From assembly GCF_036503815.1 (NCBI RefSeq), contig NZ_AP027764.1:310001-374000 (forward strand): DNA of 64,000 nucleotides, given 5' to 3'. Shown in pieces: positions 1 through 8,451 of this stretch. The notes under the pieces were generated by a model. That model was not told the origin of the DNA. It made no database searches and saw nothing but the letters and a program-made list of their open reading frames with translations. This stretch comes from Escherichia coli. GTDB lineage: Bacteria; Pseudomonadota; Gammaproteobacteria; Enterobacterales; Enterobacteriaceae. A program made the translations under genes and the position numbers. How positions within the stretch are numbered: position 1 is the stretch's first letter; each line of letters starts with the position of its first letter.

Positions 1-459
1 CCGGTCCTGTTTTTAACCGCAAAGGACAACGTGCGGGACAAAGTGAAAGGACTGGAGCTTGGCGCAGATGACTACCTGATTAAGCCCTTTGATTTTACGG
101 AGCTGGTTGCACGTGTAAGAACCCTACTGCGCCGGGCACGCTCGCAGGCCGCAACAGTCTGCACCATCGCCGATATGACCGTTGATATGGTGCGCCGGAC
201 CGTGATCCGTTCGGGGAAGAAGATCCATCTCACCGGTAAAGAATACGTTCTGCTTGAGTTGCTGCTGCAACGCACCGGAGAAGTGTTACCCAGGAGTCTT
301 ATCTCGTCCCTGGTCTGGAACATGAATTTTGACAGTGATACGAATGTGATTGATGTCGCCGTGAGACGTCTGAGAAGTAAAATTGATGATGACTTTGAGC
401 CAAAACTGATCCATACCGTTCGCGGTGCCGGATATGTCCTGGAGATCAGAGAAGAGTGA
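1..459 (+). CDS. pcoR: PcoR copper response regulator, C-terminal part
   Basis: This is an OmpR/PhoB-type response regulator whose first third lies before the window; 152 residues are visible. The receiver domain is seen from its TAKD segment and the conserved YLIKPF lysine onward. It is followed by a winged-helix DNA-binding domain that includes the family signature DVAVRRLRSKID and a C-terminal RGAGYVL. PcoR is the transcription factor of the plasmid-type copper resistance system and is phosphorylated by PcoS when periplasmic copper is high. The stop codon overlaps the GTG start of pcoS (GTGA), so the two are co-translated. The sequence matches remembered PcoR closely; SilR and CusR are relatives but differ more. 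Confidence 0.9.
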   Translation, partial: PVLFLTAKDNVRDKVKGLELGADDYLIKPFDFTELVARVRTLLRRARSQAATVCTIADMTVDMVRRTVIRSGKKIHLTGKEYVLLELLLQRTGEVLPRSLISSLVWNMNFDSDTNVIDVAVRRLRSKIDDDFEPKLIHTVRGAGYVLEIREE

Positions 460-1856
460 GGTTCAAAATTTCCCTGACCACACGCCTGAGCCTGATTTTT
501 TCTGCGGTGATGCTTACGGTATGGTGGTTATCAAGTTTTATCCTGATTAGCACCCTTAATGGCTATTTCGATAATCAGGACCGCGATTTTCTGACAGGTA
601 AACTTCAGCTCACCGAAGAGTTTCTTAAAACAGAGACGTTCAGGAACAAAACGGATATTAAGTCATTATCAGAAAAAATAAACGATGCGATGGTGGGGCA
701 CAATGGCTTATTCATTTCTATAAAAAACATGGAAAATGAAAAAATTGTTGAACTCTATGCCAAAAATTCTGTTGTTCCAGCGGTCCTGCTTAATAAGTCG
801 GGTGATATTCTCGACTATATGATCCAGACGGAAGAAAATAACACCGTGTACCGCAGTATCTCGCGGCGGGTTGCCGTGACGCCGGAACAGGGTAAAAGCA
901 AACATGTCATCATTACGGTTGCCACGGATACTGGGTATCACACCCTGTTTATGGACAAACTCAGTACCTGGCTGTTCTGGTTCAATATCGGTCTGGTCTT
1001 TATTTCTGTTTTTCTGGGCTGGCTGACCACACGTATTGGTCTGAAACCGCTACGGGAAATGACCAGTCTGGCTTCCTCCATGACCGTACACAGCCTGGAT
1101 CAGCGTCTAAATCCCGATCTGGCTCCGCCGGAAATCTCTGAGACCATGCAGGAGTTCAATAATATGTTTGATCGCCTGGAGGGGGCATTCCGGAAACTGT
1201 CAGATTTCTCGTCTGACATCGCGCATGAGCTGCGCACACCAGTCAGTAATCTGATGATGCAGACGCAGTTTGCACTGGCTAAGGAAAGGGATGTTTCGCA
1301 TTACCGCGAAATTTTATTCGCTAACCTGGAAGAACTGAAAAGGTTGTCACGAATGACCAGTGACATGCTTTTTCTGGCACGTTCAGAGCATGGTCTGCTG
1401 CGGCTGGATAAACATGATGTGGATCTGGCAGCCGAACTGAATGAATTACGTGAGTTGTTCGAGCCCCTGGCAGACGAAACAGGAAAGACAATCACGGTTG
1501 AAGGAGAGGGCGTTGTTGCCGGAGACAGCGATATGCTCCGACGTGCTTTCAGTAACCTGCTTTCCAATGCAATCAAGTATTCTCCCGATAACACCTGTAC
1601 AGCGATACACCTTGAGCGTGACAGTGACTGTGTGAACGTGATGATTACGAATACGATGTCCGGCCAGGTTCCCGCTAATCTGGAACGTTTGTTTGACCGG
1701 TTCTATCGCGCAGACTCATCAAGGTTCTACAACACGGAAGGCGCGGGGCTGGGATTATCAATTACAAGGTCGATCATTCATGCTCACGGCGGCGAGCTGT
1801 CAGCAGAACAGCAGGGGCGTGAAATTGTGTTCAAAGTGCGCCTGTTAATGGATTAA
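456..1856 (+). CDS. pcoS: PcoS copper-sensing histidine kinase
   Basis: This is a 466-residue inner-membrane sensor kinase that detects periplasmic copper and phosphorylates PcoR. Two membrane segments (about residues 11-33 and 168-190) flank a periplasmic sensor loop. A HAMP linker follows, then a HisKA domain with the phosphoacceptor His257 in SSDIAHELRTP. An HATPase domain contains the N box NLLSNAIKYSP and the G box GAGLGLS. It starts with GTG, overlapping the pcoR stop by 4 nt. Length and sequence match PcoS of the pRJ1004-type copper operon; CusS and SilS are the nearest alternatives. It is full length with no visible defect. Confidence 0.92.
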   Translation: MRFKISLTTRLSLIFSAVMLTVWWLSSFILISTLNGYFDNQDRDFLTGKLQLTEEFLKTETFRNKTDIKSLSEKINDAMVGHNGLFISIKNMENEKIVELYAKNSVVPAVLLNKSGDILDYMIQTEENNTVYRSISRRVAVTPEQGKSKHVIITVATDTGYHTLFMDKLSTWLFWFNIGLVFISVFLGWLTTRIGLKPLREMTSLASSMTVHSLDQRLNPDLAPPEISETMQEFNNMFDRLEGAFRKLSDFSSDIAHELRTPVSNLMMQTQFALAKERDVSHYREILFANLEELKRLSRMTSDMLFLARSEHGLLRLDKHDVDLAAELNELRELFEPLADETGKTITVEGEGVVAGDSDMLRRAFSNLLSNAIKYSPDNTCTAIHLERDSDCVNVMITNTMSGQVPANLERLFDRFYRADSSRFYNTEGAGLGLSITRSIIHAHGGELSAEQQGREIVFKVRLLMD

Positions 1857-1880
1857 TCCCGTTGTTCAGGAGAAACCTGG

Positions 1881-1902
1881 AAGGTGACAAAATTGTCATC
1901 AT
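1881..1902 (+). promoter_or_regulatory. Copper box upstream of pcoE
   Basis: The palindrome TGACAAAATTGTCA (1885-1898) has two 6-bp arms around two bases. It matches the TGACAA-N2-TTGTCA core recognised by PcoR and CusR. It lies about 180 bp before pcoE and directly after pcoS, which fits known copper-induced transcription of pcoE from its own promoter. Confidence 0.8.
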
Positions 1903-2073
1903 TCAGTCACGCGATAAACAGAGGCGGTTTTTTATAATTATTCATAAATCAGGAGCAGCGTGATAACACAATCACCTGGTTCCTGGAGTGATGATTAACC
2001 CGCCCTGAGATCAACTGCTTTCTCTGTTATAAGCCATTGATTGTTTGGGTATGTAAACACCGGAGACCCAACC

Positions 2074-2508
2074 ATGAAAAAGATTCTCGTATCATTTGTT
2101 GCCATTATGGCTGCCGCTTCATCTGCCATGGCTGCAGAGACAATGAACATGCATGACCAGGTAAATAATGCACAGGCACCTGCCCACCAGATGCAGTCAT
2201 CTGCTGAAAAAAGTGCAATTCAGGGAGACAGCATGACAATGATGGATATGAGCAGTCACGATCAGGCCGCAATGTCCCATGACATGATGCAAAACAGCAA
2301 TTCTGCTGCCCACCAGGACATGGCTGAAATGCATAAAAAAATGATGAAAGCTAAACCCGGAGCTACCAACGAAACAGCAAAGTCATTTTCTGAAATGAGC
2401 GAGCATGAGAAGGCCGCAGCTGTACATGAGAAGGCGAATAATGGTCAGTCTTCCGTTGTTCACCAGCAGCAGGCTGATAAGCATCGCAGTCAGATCACCC
2501 AGAATTAA
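2074..2508 (+). CDS. pcoE: PcoE periplasmic copper-binding protein
   Basis: This is a 144-residue secreted protein with a signal peptide of about 20 residues ending AMA before AETMN. The mature part is very rich in Met and His (repeated MTMMDM, HDMM and MHKKMMK clusters), which suits scavenging of Cu(I) or Ag(I) in the periplasm. PcoE and its relative SilE bind metal as largely unstructured proteins and act as a first-line sponge. I chose the ATG at 2074, preceded by CGGAGA, over an upstream in-frame start because the signal peptide begins here. It is transcribed separately from pcoRS, under the copper box at 1885. It is the last gene of the island before the element end. Confidence 0.92.
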   Translation: MKKILVSFVAIMAAASSAMAAETMNMHDQVNNAQAPAHQMQSSAEKSAIQGDSMTMMDMSSHDQAAMSHDMMQNSNSAAHQDMAEMHKKMMKAKPGATNETAKSFSEMSEHEKAAAVHEKANNGQSSVVHQQQADKHRSQITQN

Positions 2509-2559
2509 CCCGCAGCTCCACTTGTTAGACCCTCATTTGACGCCGAAGTCACTGGCTTA

Positions 2560-2586
2560 CGCTCCCGTCCGGGAGCGTTTTTTTTC
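2560..2586 (+). terminator. pcoE rho-independent terminator
   Basis: The inverted repeat CGCTCCCG/CGGGAGCG has almost no loop and is followed by a run of eight T, about 50 bp after the pcoE stop. Confidence 0.85.
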
Positions 2587-2777
2587 CCATATATCAAACT
2601 TTAACTCTGAAGAGGTGGAAGTATCTGACCAACACTGTCACGTAACGCCAGATAACTACAAAAACACCTTTTTCCTCCTGTAAATTGCAGTTCCTGCAAG
2701 AACATCAAGGCATAATGTTGGAACAGCGTGTGATACACACTTAGCATCATGTTTTGTATGTGTTTTTTTAAAACTTT

Positions 2778-2829
2778 ACAACTTTAAAGTCTTTTTCAGG
2801 TTAAAGGATACAACTTTAATGTCTCTACA
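2778..2829 (-). repeat. Two transposase-site-like repeats at the element end
   Basis: ACAACTTTAAAGTC (2778-2791) and ACAACTTTAATGTC (2810-2823) agree at 13 of 14 bases with a 32-bp period. The outer copy sits six bases inside a terminal ACA. This is how TnsB sites are arrayed at Tn7-like ends. The flank CAATT (2830-2834) would be one copy of a 5-bp target duplication; the other copy lies outside the window. The rest of 2587-3105 shows no convincing gene. Confidence 0.6.
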
Positions 2830-3105
2830 CAATTGCAGCGAAGTCGTCCTGACCTATTACCTAAAGATGAAAATTATTAGAGCCGCATTAAAAATGAGCT
2901 AATTTTGATAGTGGCTATCTTGTGATTATTTTCTAATAAGCCCGTGAACTGAATCCCTCCATGCTTAATATAAGGTGGGGGAATGGTGATTAAAAATCGA
3001 CCGAAGTCCAGATCTTTATAAAATATGAACAGGTTGAAAAAAGACAGTAACTTTACTGTTTTTTTATACTTAACCATCAATGTTAAGTTATTTCATGATA
3101 CCTAA

Positions 3106-3143
3106 GAAAAACCAGCGTTACGCAATTGGTCGACGCTGGTTTT
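3106..3143 (-). terminator. yhiM terminator
   Basis: The 9-bp stem AACCAGCGT (3110-3118) pairs with ACGCTGGTT (3132-3140). On the minus strand it is followed by a T-rich run, just past the yhiM stop. Confidence 0.75.
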
Positions 3144-3159
3144 ATCCGGTACGTTGCAA

Positions 3160-4212
3160 TTATTTTTTAGCAGAACCTGCTTCTAATATTGAAACGATTG
3201 AGAACAACGTAAAGCATACCGCTCCCAAACCGACCAGAACCCGCGAAGGAATAAAATATCCCATGTCGGTCTGCGCCATTTCCGCAAGAAACGATGCCAG
3301 GAAAAGGCAAAACAGGCAGGTGAAGACGGGAATCATCGGAATTCTGTTGGCTAACGAGCAGGTACGTCTCCAGACCAGTGCCAGTAGCCAGACTTTTGAG
3401 AATATGCTGTAACAGATCATTCCGAGGCAAATGAGAATAATGCCGGGAGCCAGCCGAGCGCTTGCATCGGAACTGACTAAGACGTATATGCCCTGCAGCA
3501 CCGTGATTGAGCCGAGAAAAATAACCCAATAACACCACAGCCAGTGCTCTTTGGATGAGAACGTATTACGTGTTTGATGGACGATTGTGGCTACAAGGCC
3601 AATGAGACAGGCACAGATTGCGGTTAACCCAAGCAATACGTGACCGGCGACATAATGTGGGGTTATGTCGGCACTGCGTAACAGCGTTATCGACCAAATG
3701 AAACCGAGCAGGGTGAGTAATACGGGAACGGCAATGAGGCAATTACCGATTAATGAAGAATAAGCCTGTACCGGCGTTCCGTCGCTTTTGCTCCCCGATG
3801 CATTTTGGGGAATGAGCAGAAAGTGACCGGATGACGCTGCCACTGTCGATACACAGGCGGCAATCATACCAACGCCGAAAATCACATGACCGGCGACAAA
3901 CTCGTCTGCCATCACATCATTGCCTGCTAACAGTGCCCAACCCCATATCATGGTGATAATTGACCCGGCATAGCCAATAATGGGGAACAATGTATTGTAA
4001 AACGTATTAACGCCGCGCGTGAGCTGCGAAATGATAATAAATGCGGTAGTGAATAATGCCAGGCATATGGCTGCCAGAGAAATGAGCACATGACCCGCGA
4101 CGAAATATTCGCTTTGCCCTGAACTTTCCAGCACAAAGCCACCTAACGCGATACAAATCAAGCCCATAATTAAAGGGATTAATTTGAAAAGCCACCCGAT
4201 ATATATGTTCAC
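3160..4212 (-). CDS. yhiM: YhiM inner-membrane protein (DUF2776), acid survival
   Basis: This is a 350-residue polytopic membrane protein with about ten hydrophobic helices and a repeated [EH][FY]xAGHVxxG-type motif (EYFVAGHVL, EFVAGHVIFG, HYVAGHVLLG) that suggests internal duplication. In E. coli it is reported to be needed for survival at low pH; its transport substrate is unknown. The start is GTG at 4212, preceded by GAGGAG (4219-4224) at good spacing. This gives the same 350-residue length as K-12, whereas the longer in-frame reading to 4311 adds a poorly coding tail. It is divergent from yhiL and convergent with the transposon end. Confidence 0.92.
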   Translation of the reverse strand: MNIYIGWLFKLIPLIMGLICIALGGFVLESSGQSEYFVAGHVLISLAAICLALFTTAFIIISQLTRGVNTFYNTLFPIIGYAGSIITMIWGWALLAGNDVMADEFVAGHVIFGVGMIAACVSTVAASSGHFLLIPQNASGSKSDGTPVQAYSSLIGNCLIAVPVLLTLLGFIWSITLLRSADITPHYVAGHVLLGLTAICACLIGLVATIVHQTRNTFSSKEHWLWCYWVIFLGSITVLQGIYVLVSSDASARLAPGIILICLGMICYSIFSKVWLLALVWRRTCSLANRIPMIPVFTCLFCLFLASFLAEMAQTDMGYFIPSRVLVGLGAVCFTLFSIVSILEAGSAKK

Positions 4213-4594
4213 TTTAAACTCCTCAGGTATCCCTGCTAATATTGAAATGTGCATTAATGATAATTTCAGCCTGTTAATACAATGACGAGATATCATTAAA
4301 GACAAATGCATAGCATAACTATAGCGGGGTTTACTTTGCAGAGCGCTACTTTTCAGCGTTCAAAAGGCCATGGTAAATAAATATTTATCCTAAGATTAAT
4401 TCTTATTCTCTTGTTTTTTTCAATTATCTTCCAGGGAGGGATTCTTTTTCATTATTTGGTAAAAGACCGGATGGTATCGGTGCTTAAAATCATCGAACAT
4501 ATAAGTATTATTGCTTTGTATCATCGTAAATATGTCTTTCAGACATGTGTCATTTATTTTGTTACTAACAAGTTAAAAATATCACGGGTTATTT
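4213..4594. other. AT-rich divergent intergenic region yhiM/yhiL
   Basis: These 382 bases separate the divergent starts of yhiM and yhiL and must hold both promoters. The stretch is strongly AT-rich with several TATAAT-like hexamers, so no single promoter can be assigned. That composition fits H-NS-silenced horizontally acquired DNA. A 69-codon open frame at 4411-4620 runs into yhiL but has no convincing ribosome site. Confidence 0.5.
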
Positions 4595-6202
4595 ATGAAA
4601 GTATTTCACAATATATTTAAGCACATCTCTTCAAACCATCAAGATAAGTATTCAGATAAAGTTAACAGTCATCAACACCATGGCAAGGTTGATAAAAAAC
4701 ATCGTTCAAAGATAGTTGAAATTGATAATCTGGATAAACATTCGCAAATAGATAACGATTTTGGCCTGCATATCATCTATTTCCTGCAACATGGCTGCTG
4801 GAAGGTAACTGAACATAGTCCTCAGATAGAAAAAATATGGTTTTACAACAGTGAGCCATCTATAGATATTCAAGAATATAATAGTTTCGCCGACAATACT
4901 ACTGACACGTTTATCTTTACAATTATACCAGACAATAACCATGTGATAAAATTATCGTCTCCCATTACCGTTACGATTGAGCGTAAGGACGGTTATTATT
5001 TTATTAATATCTCCGGAGATAAATCAGACATAATTTATAAAGTTAATGGGCTTTCTATCATACCTGAAAATTTCTTTACTCTTCTTAGCGGTAATTTTAA
5101 AGCTGACTGGCGTTGGGATGTCTCTAAAGAGACGTTTTCTAAGGATAAGTTTGCTAGCTATGTTAATTCTGTGTTTTCAAAAATAGATTTTTATAAACAG
5201 TGTGGTGTAATTAACCCACAAAATCCCAACACGGCTTATTTTGGCGATACAGATGGAAGAGTGGGCGCTGTACTTTATGCATTGCTCGTTTCAGGGCATA
5301 TAGGCATCAGGGAAAAGGGGTGGAGTTTATTATGTGAATTATTAAAACACGAAGACATGGCTTCATTCGCATATGAAAATAAAAAATTGAAAAAACTCTT
5401 TACTTTATTAGATACGAGAGACATGATCTTGAATGAGTTGCATCAACATGTTTTTTTAAAAGGCGATGCGATTACCCCTTGTATCTTTCTTGGGGATCAT
5501 ACAGGCGATAGATTTAGTACTATTTTTGGTGATAAATATATCCTTACTTTGCTAAATTCTATGCGAAATATGGAGGGTAATAAAGATAGTCGTATAAATA
5601 AAAATGTCGTCGTTCTGGCTGGAAATCATGAAATCAATTTTAATGGTAACTATAGTGCACGACTAGCAAATCATAAACTCTCTTCCGGTGATACATATAA
5701 TTTAATTAAAACGCTCGATGTTTGTAATTATGACTCAGAAACGAAAGTTTTAACCAGTCATCACGGAATAATAAGAAATGAAGAAAATGAATGTTATTGT
5801 CTAGGTGCTTTGCAGGTTCCATTTAATCAGATGAAAGACCCAATTGATCCTGAGGAATTAGCAAATATATTTAATAAAAAACATAAACAACACATGGATG
5901 ATCGTCTTATCCATCTAATTAGAAGCAATGCTATAGCATCCACACCTGTATATGACAATTATTTTAATAACACTACTGATTTCAGACCAAAACCTGAAGA
6001 TATCTTTAAATGTGGAGAGAAACTCAAATGTGAAGACCCCAGCAAATACATTAGACAAAAATATGGCCATCATGGGCTCGGGGTAGATCAGAATCAACAA
6101 TTTGATAATGGTATTATGGGTCTAAATTCCCGGAAGGAAGTACGTGATAAAAATAATAAAATAATTTATTCATCAGGGCTTAGTTGTTTTCAATCTCATT
6201 AA
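4595..6202 (+). CDS. yhiL: YhiL, DUF4049 protein with phosphatase-like motifs (intact)
   Basis: This is a 535-residue protein of unknown function, paralogous to YhiJ just downstream. In K-12 yhiL is recorded as broken; here it is one open frame. The C-terminal two thirds carry motifs in the order expected of PPP-type metallophosphatases: GDTDG (217-221), GDHTGDR (300-306), GNHE (343-346) and HHG (389-391). The N-terminal 180 residues are charged, variable and without recognisable motifs. There is no signal peptide or membrane helix. The gene is strikingly AT-rich compared with the backbone, suggesting acquisition. A metal-dependent phosphatase role is my inference from motifs, not an established function. 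Confidence 0.85.
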   Translation: MKVFHNIFKHISSNHQDKYSDKVNSHQHHGKVDKKHRSKIVEIDNLDKHSQIDNDFGLHIIYFLQHGCWKVTEHSPQIEKIWFYNSEPSIDIQEYNSFADNTTDTFIFTIIPDNNHVIKLSSPITVTIERKDGYYFINISGDKSDIIYKVNGLSIIPENFFTLLSGNFKADWRWDVSKETFSKDKFASYVNSVFSKIDFYKQCGVINPQNPNTAYFGDTDGRVGAVLYALLVSGHIGIREKGWSLLCELLKHEDMASFAYENKKLKKLFTLLDTRDMILNELHQHVFLKGDAITPCIFLGDHTGDRFSTIFGDKYILTLLNSMRNMEGNKDSRINKNVVVLAGNHEINFNGNYSARLANHKLSSGDTYNLIKTLDVCNYDSETKVLTSHHGIIRNEENECYCLGALQVPFNQMKDPIDPEELANIFNKKHKQHMDDRLIHLIRSNAIASTPVYDNYFNNTTDFRPKPEDIFKCGEKLKCEDPSKYIRQKYGHHGLGVDQNQQFDNGIMGLNSRKEVRDKNNKIIYSSGLSCFQSH

Positions 6203-6463
6203 AACTCCATGAATACTGTGGTATGTCTTATTAATCCTGAAAGTATTTCATAGGTTTTCTTAATCGATTGTAGAGGTATGTTCTGATAACGCCTCTACAA
6301 TCTCTAGGGATTTTGTCTACTTTGAGATAAGAAATTTCATATTATGCCTTAAGGCTGAATGATTTGTGCAAAATATAATTGTTTTTCCATCGAACATGAG
6401 GTGTATGTCATAAGATTAAATATTAACTACGTATTCCTCGCAGTGAATAGCATGAGGTAAAAA

Positions 6464-8086
6464 ATGAAAATTGGAGCTGTGACCGGTACTCACGACAGTA
6501 CGACGACAATCCCCGCAAATGATATTATGCAAGATCATGTTACCAACTTCACTAAAGAACTGTTTGGGTATATAGCAAATGGCTTAGATGATGACATATC
6601 AAGTATTGCCAGGACAATGCTCGGTGAAGTTGTGGAAAAAATAGATGACTGGCAAATAGAACGTTTCCAACAATCTTTTCAGGATGACAAGATTTCATTT
6701 TCCATACAGACGTATCAATCAGAAAAATATAGTATGCTATCGGGCATGCGTGTTCATATCCTACGCAGGAATAATAGTTATCAGTTTATTGTGACAATTA
6801 ATGGAAAAAATTACGGTTGCCCTCTTGATAATATAGAAATAAATTGGCGCAGCATTGTTTGTTTTCTTAATGCCATGACAGAAGATGGTAATATGAATGA
6901 TATTGTAGTTACTGAGTCGTACAAACCCCTCTGGGACTGGAAAACTTCGCAATACAATATATTTGATATTAAATTCGAAACAGTAATAAAGGCCCATTTT
7001 GCTAATAGAGTCTATTTCTCAAATTGCTCACCCGTTGATCCTACAAGTACCAGACCGACCTATTTCGGTGATACCGATGGCTCAGTCGGTGCCGTTTTGT
7101 ATGCGCTTACTGCAACAGGTCATTTGGGTATTATGGCTGAAGGAGAAAATTTCCTTAGTCAGTTGCTTAATATAGAAGATGAAGTTCTCAACGTATTGCT
7201 AAGGGAGAACTTTAATGAGCAACTTGACACTAATGTTAATACAATAATCAGTATTCTGAACAGAAGAGATATAGTTTTAGAAAGTCTTCAGCCTTATTTG
7301 GTTATTAATAAAGGCGCAGTGACGCCATGTACGTTTCTGGGTGACCAAACCGGCGATCGGTTTAGTAATATCTGTGGCGATCAATTTATCATCGATTTGT
7401 TAAAACGCATAATGAGTATCAATGAAAATGTTCATGTATTAGCTGGAAATCATGAAACAAATTGCAATGGTAACTATATGCAGAACTTCACGCGCATGAA
7501 ACCACTTAATGAAGATACCTACGCTGGGATAAAAGATTATCCTGTATGTTTCTATGACCCCAAATATAAAATAATGGCAAATCATCATGGGATAACTTTC
7601 GACATACAACGCGAACGTTACATTTTAGGTCCGATAACAGTCTCTATTGATGAAATGACCAATGCTCTCGATCCGGTCGAATTAGCGGCAATTATTAATA
7701 AGAAGCATAATGCCATCATTAATGGTAAAAAATTTAAAATTAGCCGGGCCATCTCTTGTCAATCTTTTAATCGTTATTTTTCCATCTCGACAGATTACAG
7801 GCCCAAACTTGAAGCACTATTAGCATGCTCACAAATGTTAGGTATAAATCAAGTTGTTGCACATAACGGTAATGGTGGAAGAGAACTCATAGGTGAAATG
7901 GGGGCTGTTTTAGGTCTGAACGCCCGTGACAGTAAACATGCCGGAAGAATGTACAGTATGCATAATTGCCAAATTAATCCTGGTGCAGGGCCTGAGGTAA
8001 CCGCTCCCTGGACGTCTTACCAGCATGAAAAAAACAGAAATGAACTTATGCCTTTGAGTAGAAGGCGCACGCTGTTACAGCTTTGA
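6464..8086 (+). CDS. yhiJ: YhiJ, DUF4049 protein with phosphatase-like motifs
   Basis: This 540-residue protein has the same length as K-12 YhiJ and shares order and motifs with YhiL upstream. GDTDGSVGAVLYAL (from 202), GDQTGDR (293-299), AGNHETNCNGNY (GNHE at 328-331) and HHG (374-376) are all conserved between the two. These resemble the GDxHG, GDxVDRG, GNHE and H-G metal-ligand motifs of PPP phosphatases, with Asp in place of the first motif's His. No secretion signal or membrane segment is seen. The start ATG at 6464 follows GAGGTAAAA. Like yhiL it is AT-rich. The function is unproven; the tandem pair looks like an old duplication on an acquired segment. Confidence 0.88.
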   Translation: MKIGAVTGTHDSTTTIPANDIMQDHVTNFTKELFGYIANGLDDDISSIARTMLGEVVEKIDDWQIERFQQSFQDDKISFSIQTYQSEKYSMLSGMRVHILRRNNSYQFIVTINGKNYGCPLDNIEINWRSIVCFLNAMTEDGNMNDIVVTESYKPLWDWKTSQYNIFDIKFETVIKAHFANRVYFSNCSPVDPTSTRPTYFGDTDGSVGAVLYALTATGHLGIMAEGENFLSQLLNIEDEVLNVLLRENFNEQLDTNVNTIISILNRRDIVLESLQPYLVINKGAVTPCTFLGDQTGDRFSNICGDQFIIDLLKRIMSINENVHVLAGNHETNCNGNYMQNFTRMKPLNEDTYAGIKDYPVCFYDPKYKIMANHHGITFDIQRERYILGPITVSIDEMTNALDPVELAAIINKKHNAIINGKKFKISRAISCQSFNRYFSISTDYRPKLEALLACSQMLGINQVVAHNGNGGRELIGEMGAVLGLNARDSKHAGRMYSMHNCQINPGAGPEVTAPWTSYQHEKNRNELMPLSRRRTLLQL

Positions 8087-8451
8087 ACCATAGACAACAT
8101 GAATATTAATGTTACTATCTGGTTGAGACTGTTGATAAAACGTAAAAAGGAATGCTCTGTTCCTGCAACTGAACAGGCGTGAAACGCTATCCAACAGGAT
8201 GGATACCGTTTTATCAGCCAGTTTTATAGATCACACTTATGAGTATGCGTGTTTCATTTACGGCCAGGAATGCTGATGATGACAACATTACTACCCGTTT
8301 TCACTAAGCCTTCCCCATTGGCGCTCAATGCTCTGTGCGCTGGTCGTATTTGCCGTTTCCTTCTTATCCCGGATGGATGAATCCGCTGAACGTCGTTCGG
8401 CGGCAGTTGTAACACGTGTCGTTTGCTTACAGGGATTATGGCGGGTCGATT
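8087..8451. other. Intergenic region yhiJ/yhiI
   Basis: These 365 bases hold the switch from AT-rich acquired DNA to normal backbone composition. They presumably contain the yhiI promoter, though no clear -35/-10 pair stands out. One short open frame with a plausible ribosome site lies at 8276-8380 and is listed separately. Another unstarted frame of 59 codons runs up to and overlaps the yhiI start. Confidence 0.4.
8276..8380 (+). CDS. Candidate 34-residue small protein upstream of yhiI
   Basis: Two adjacent ATG codons (8276, 8279) follow AGGA (8266-8269) at good spacing. They open 34 codons encoding MMTTLLPVFTKPSPLALNAL and a short tail with a second hydrophobic patch. It could be a leader peptide for the yhiI-rbbA-yhhJ operon or simply chance. 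I do not recognise it. The only support is the ribosome site, spacing and position. Confidence 0.25.
   Translation: MMTTLLPVFTKPSPLALNALCAGRICRFLLIPDG

Larger units (their letters stand above)
1..2829. mobile_element. Outer end of a Tn7-like element carrying pco copper-resistance genes (partial)
   Basis: The pco genes are normally carried on plasmids or on heavy-metal islands and are not part of the E. coli backbone, yet here they lie next to the backbone gene yhiM. The segment ends at an ACA (2827-2829). Read inwards on the minus strand this gives TGTAGAGACATTAAAGTTGT, close to the Tn7 end pattern of TGT followed by a GACAATAAAGT-type transposase site. From memory, yhiN, the usual neighbour of yhiM, is a known attachment gene for Tn7-like elements. 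If so, this is the cargo-side end, distal to yhiN. No transposase gene is visible in the window, so the element identity is inferred. Confidence 0.6.

Noticed and set aside
2405..2683. 92-codon open frame overlapping the end of pcoE
   Set aside because: It runs through the pcoE terminator in another frame and has no coding character.
4213..4311. Longer N-terminus for yhiM
   Set aside because: The GTG at 4212 has a strong GAGGAG site and matches the K-12 length; the extension has neither.
4411..4620. 69-codon open frame upstream of yhiL
   Set aside because: It lies in AT-rich intergenic DNA, lacks a ribosome site and overlaps the yhiL start in another frame.
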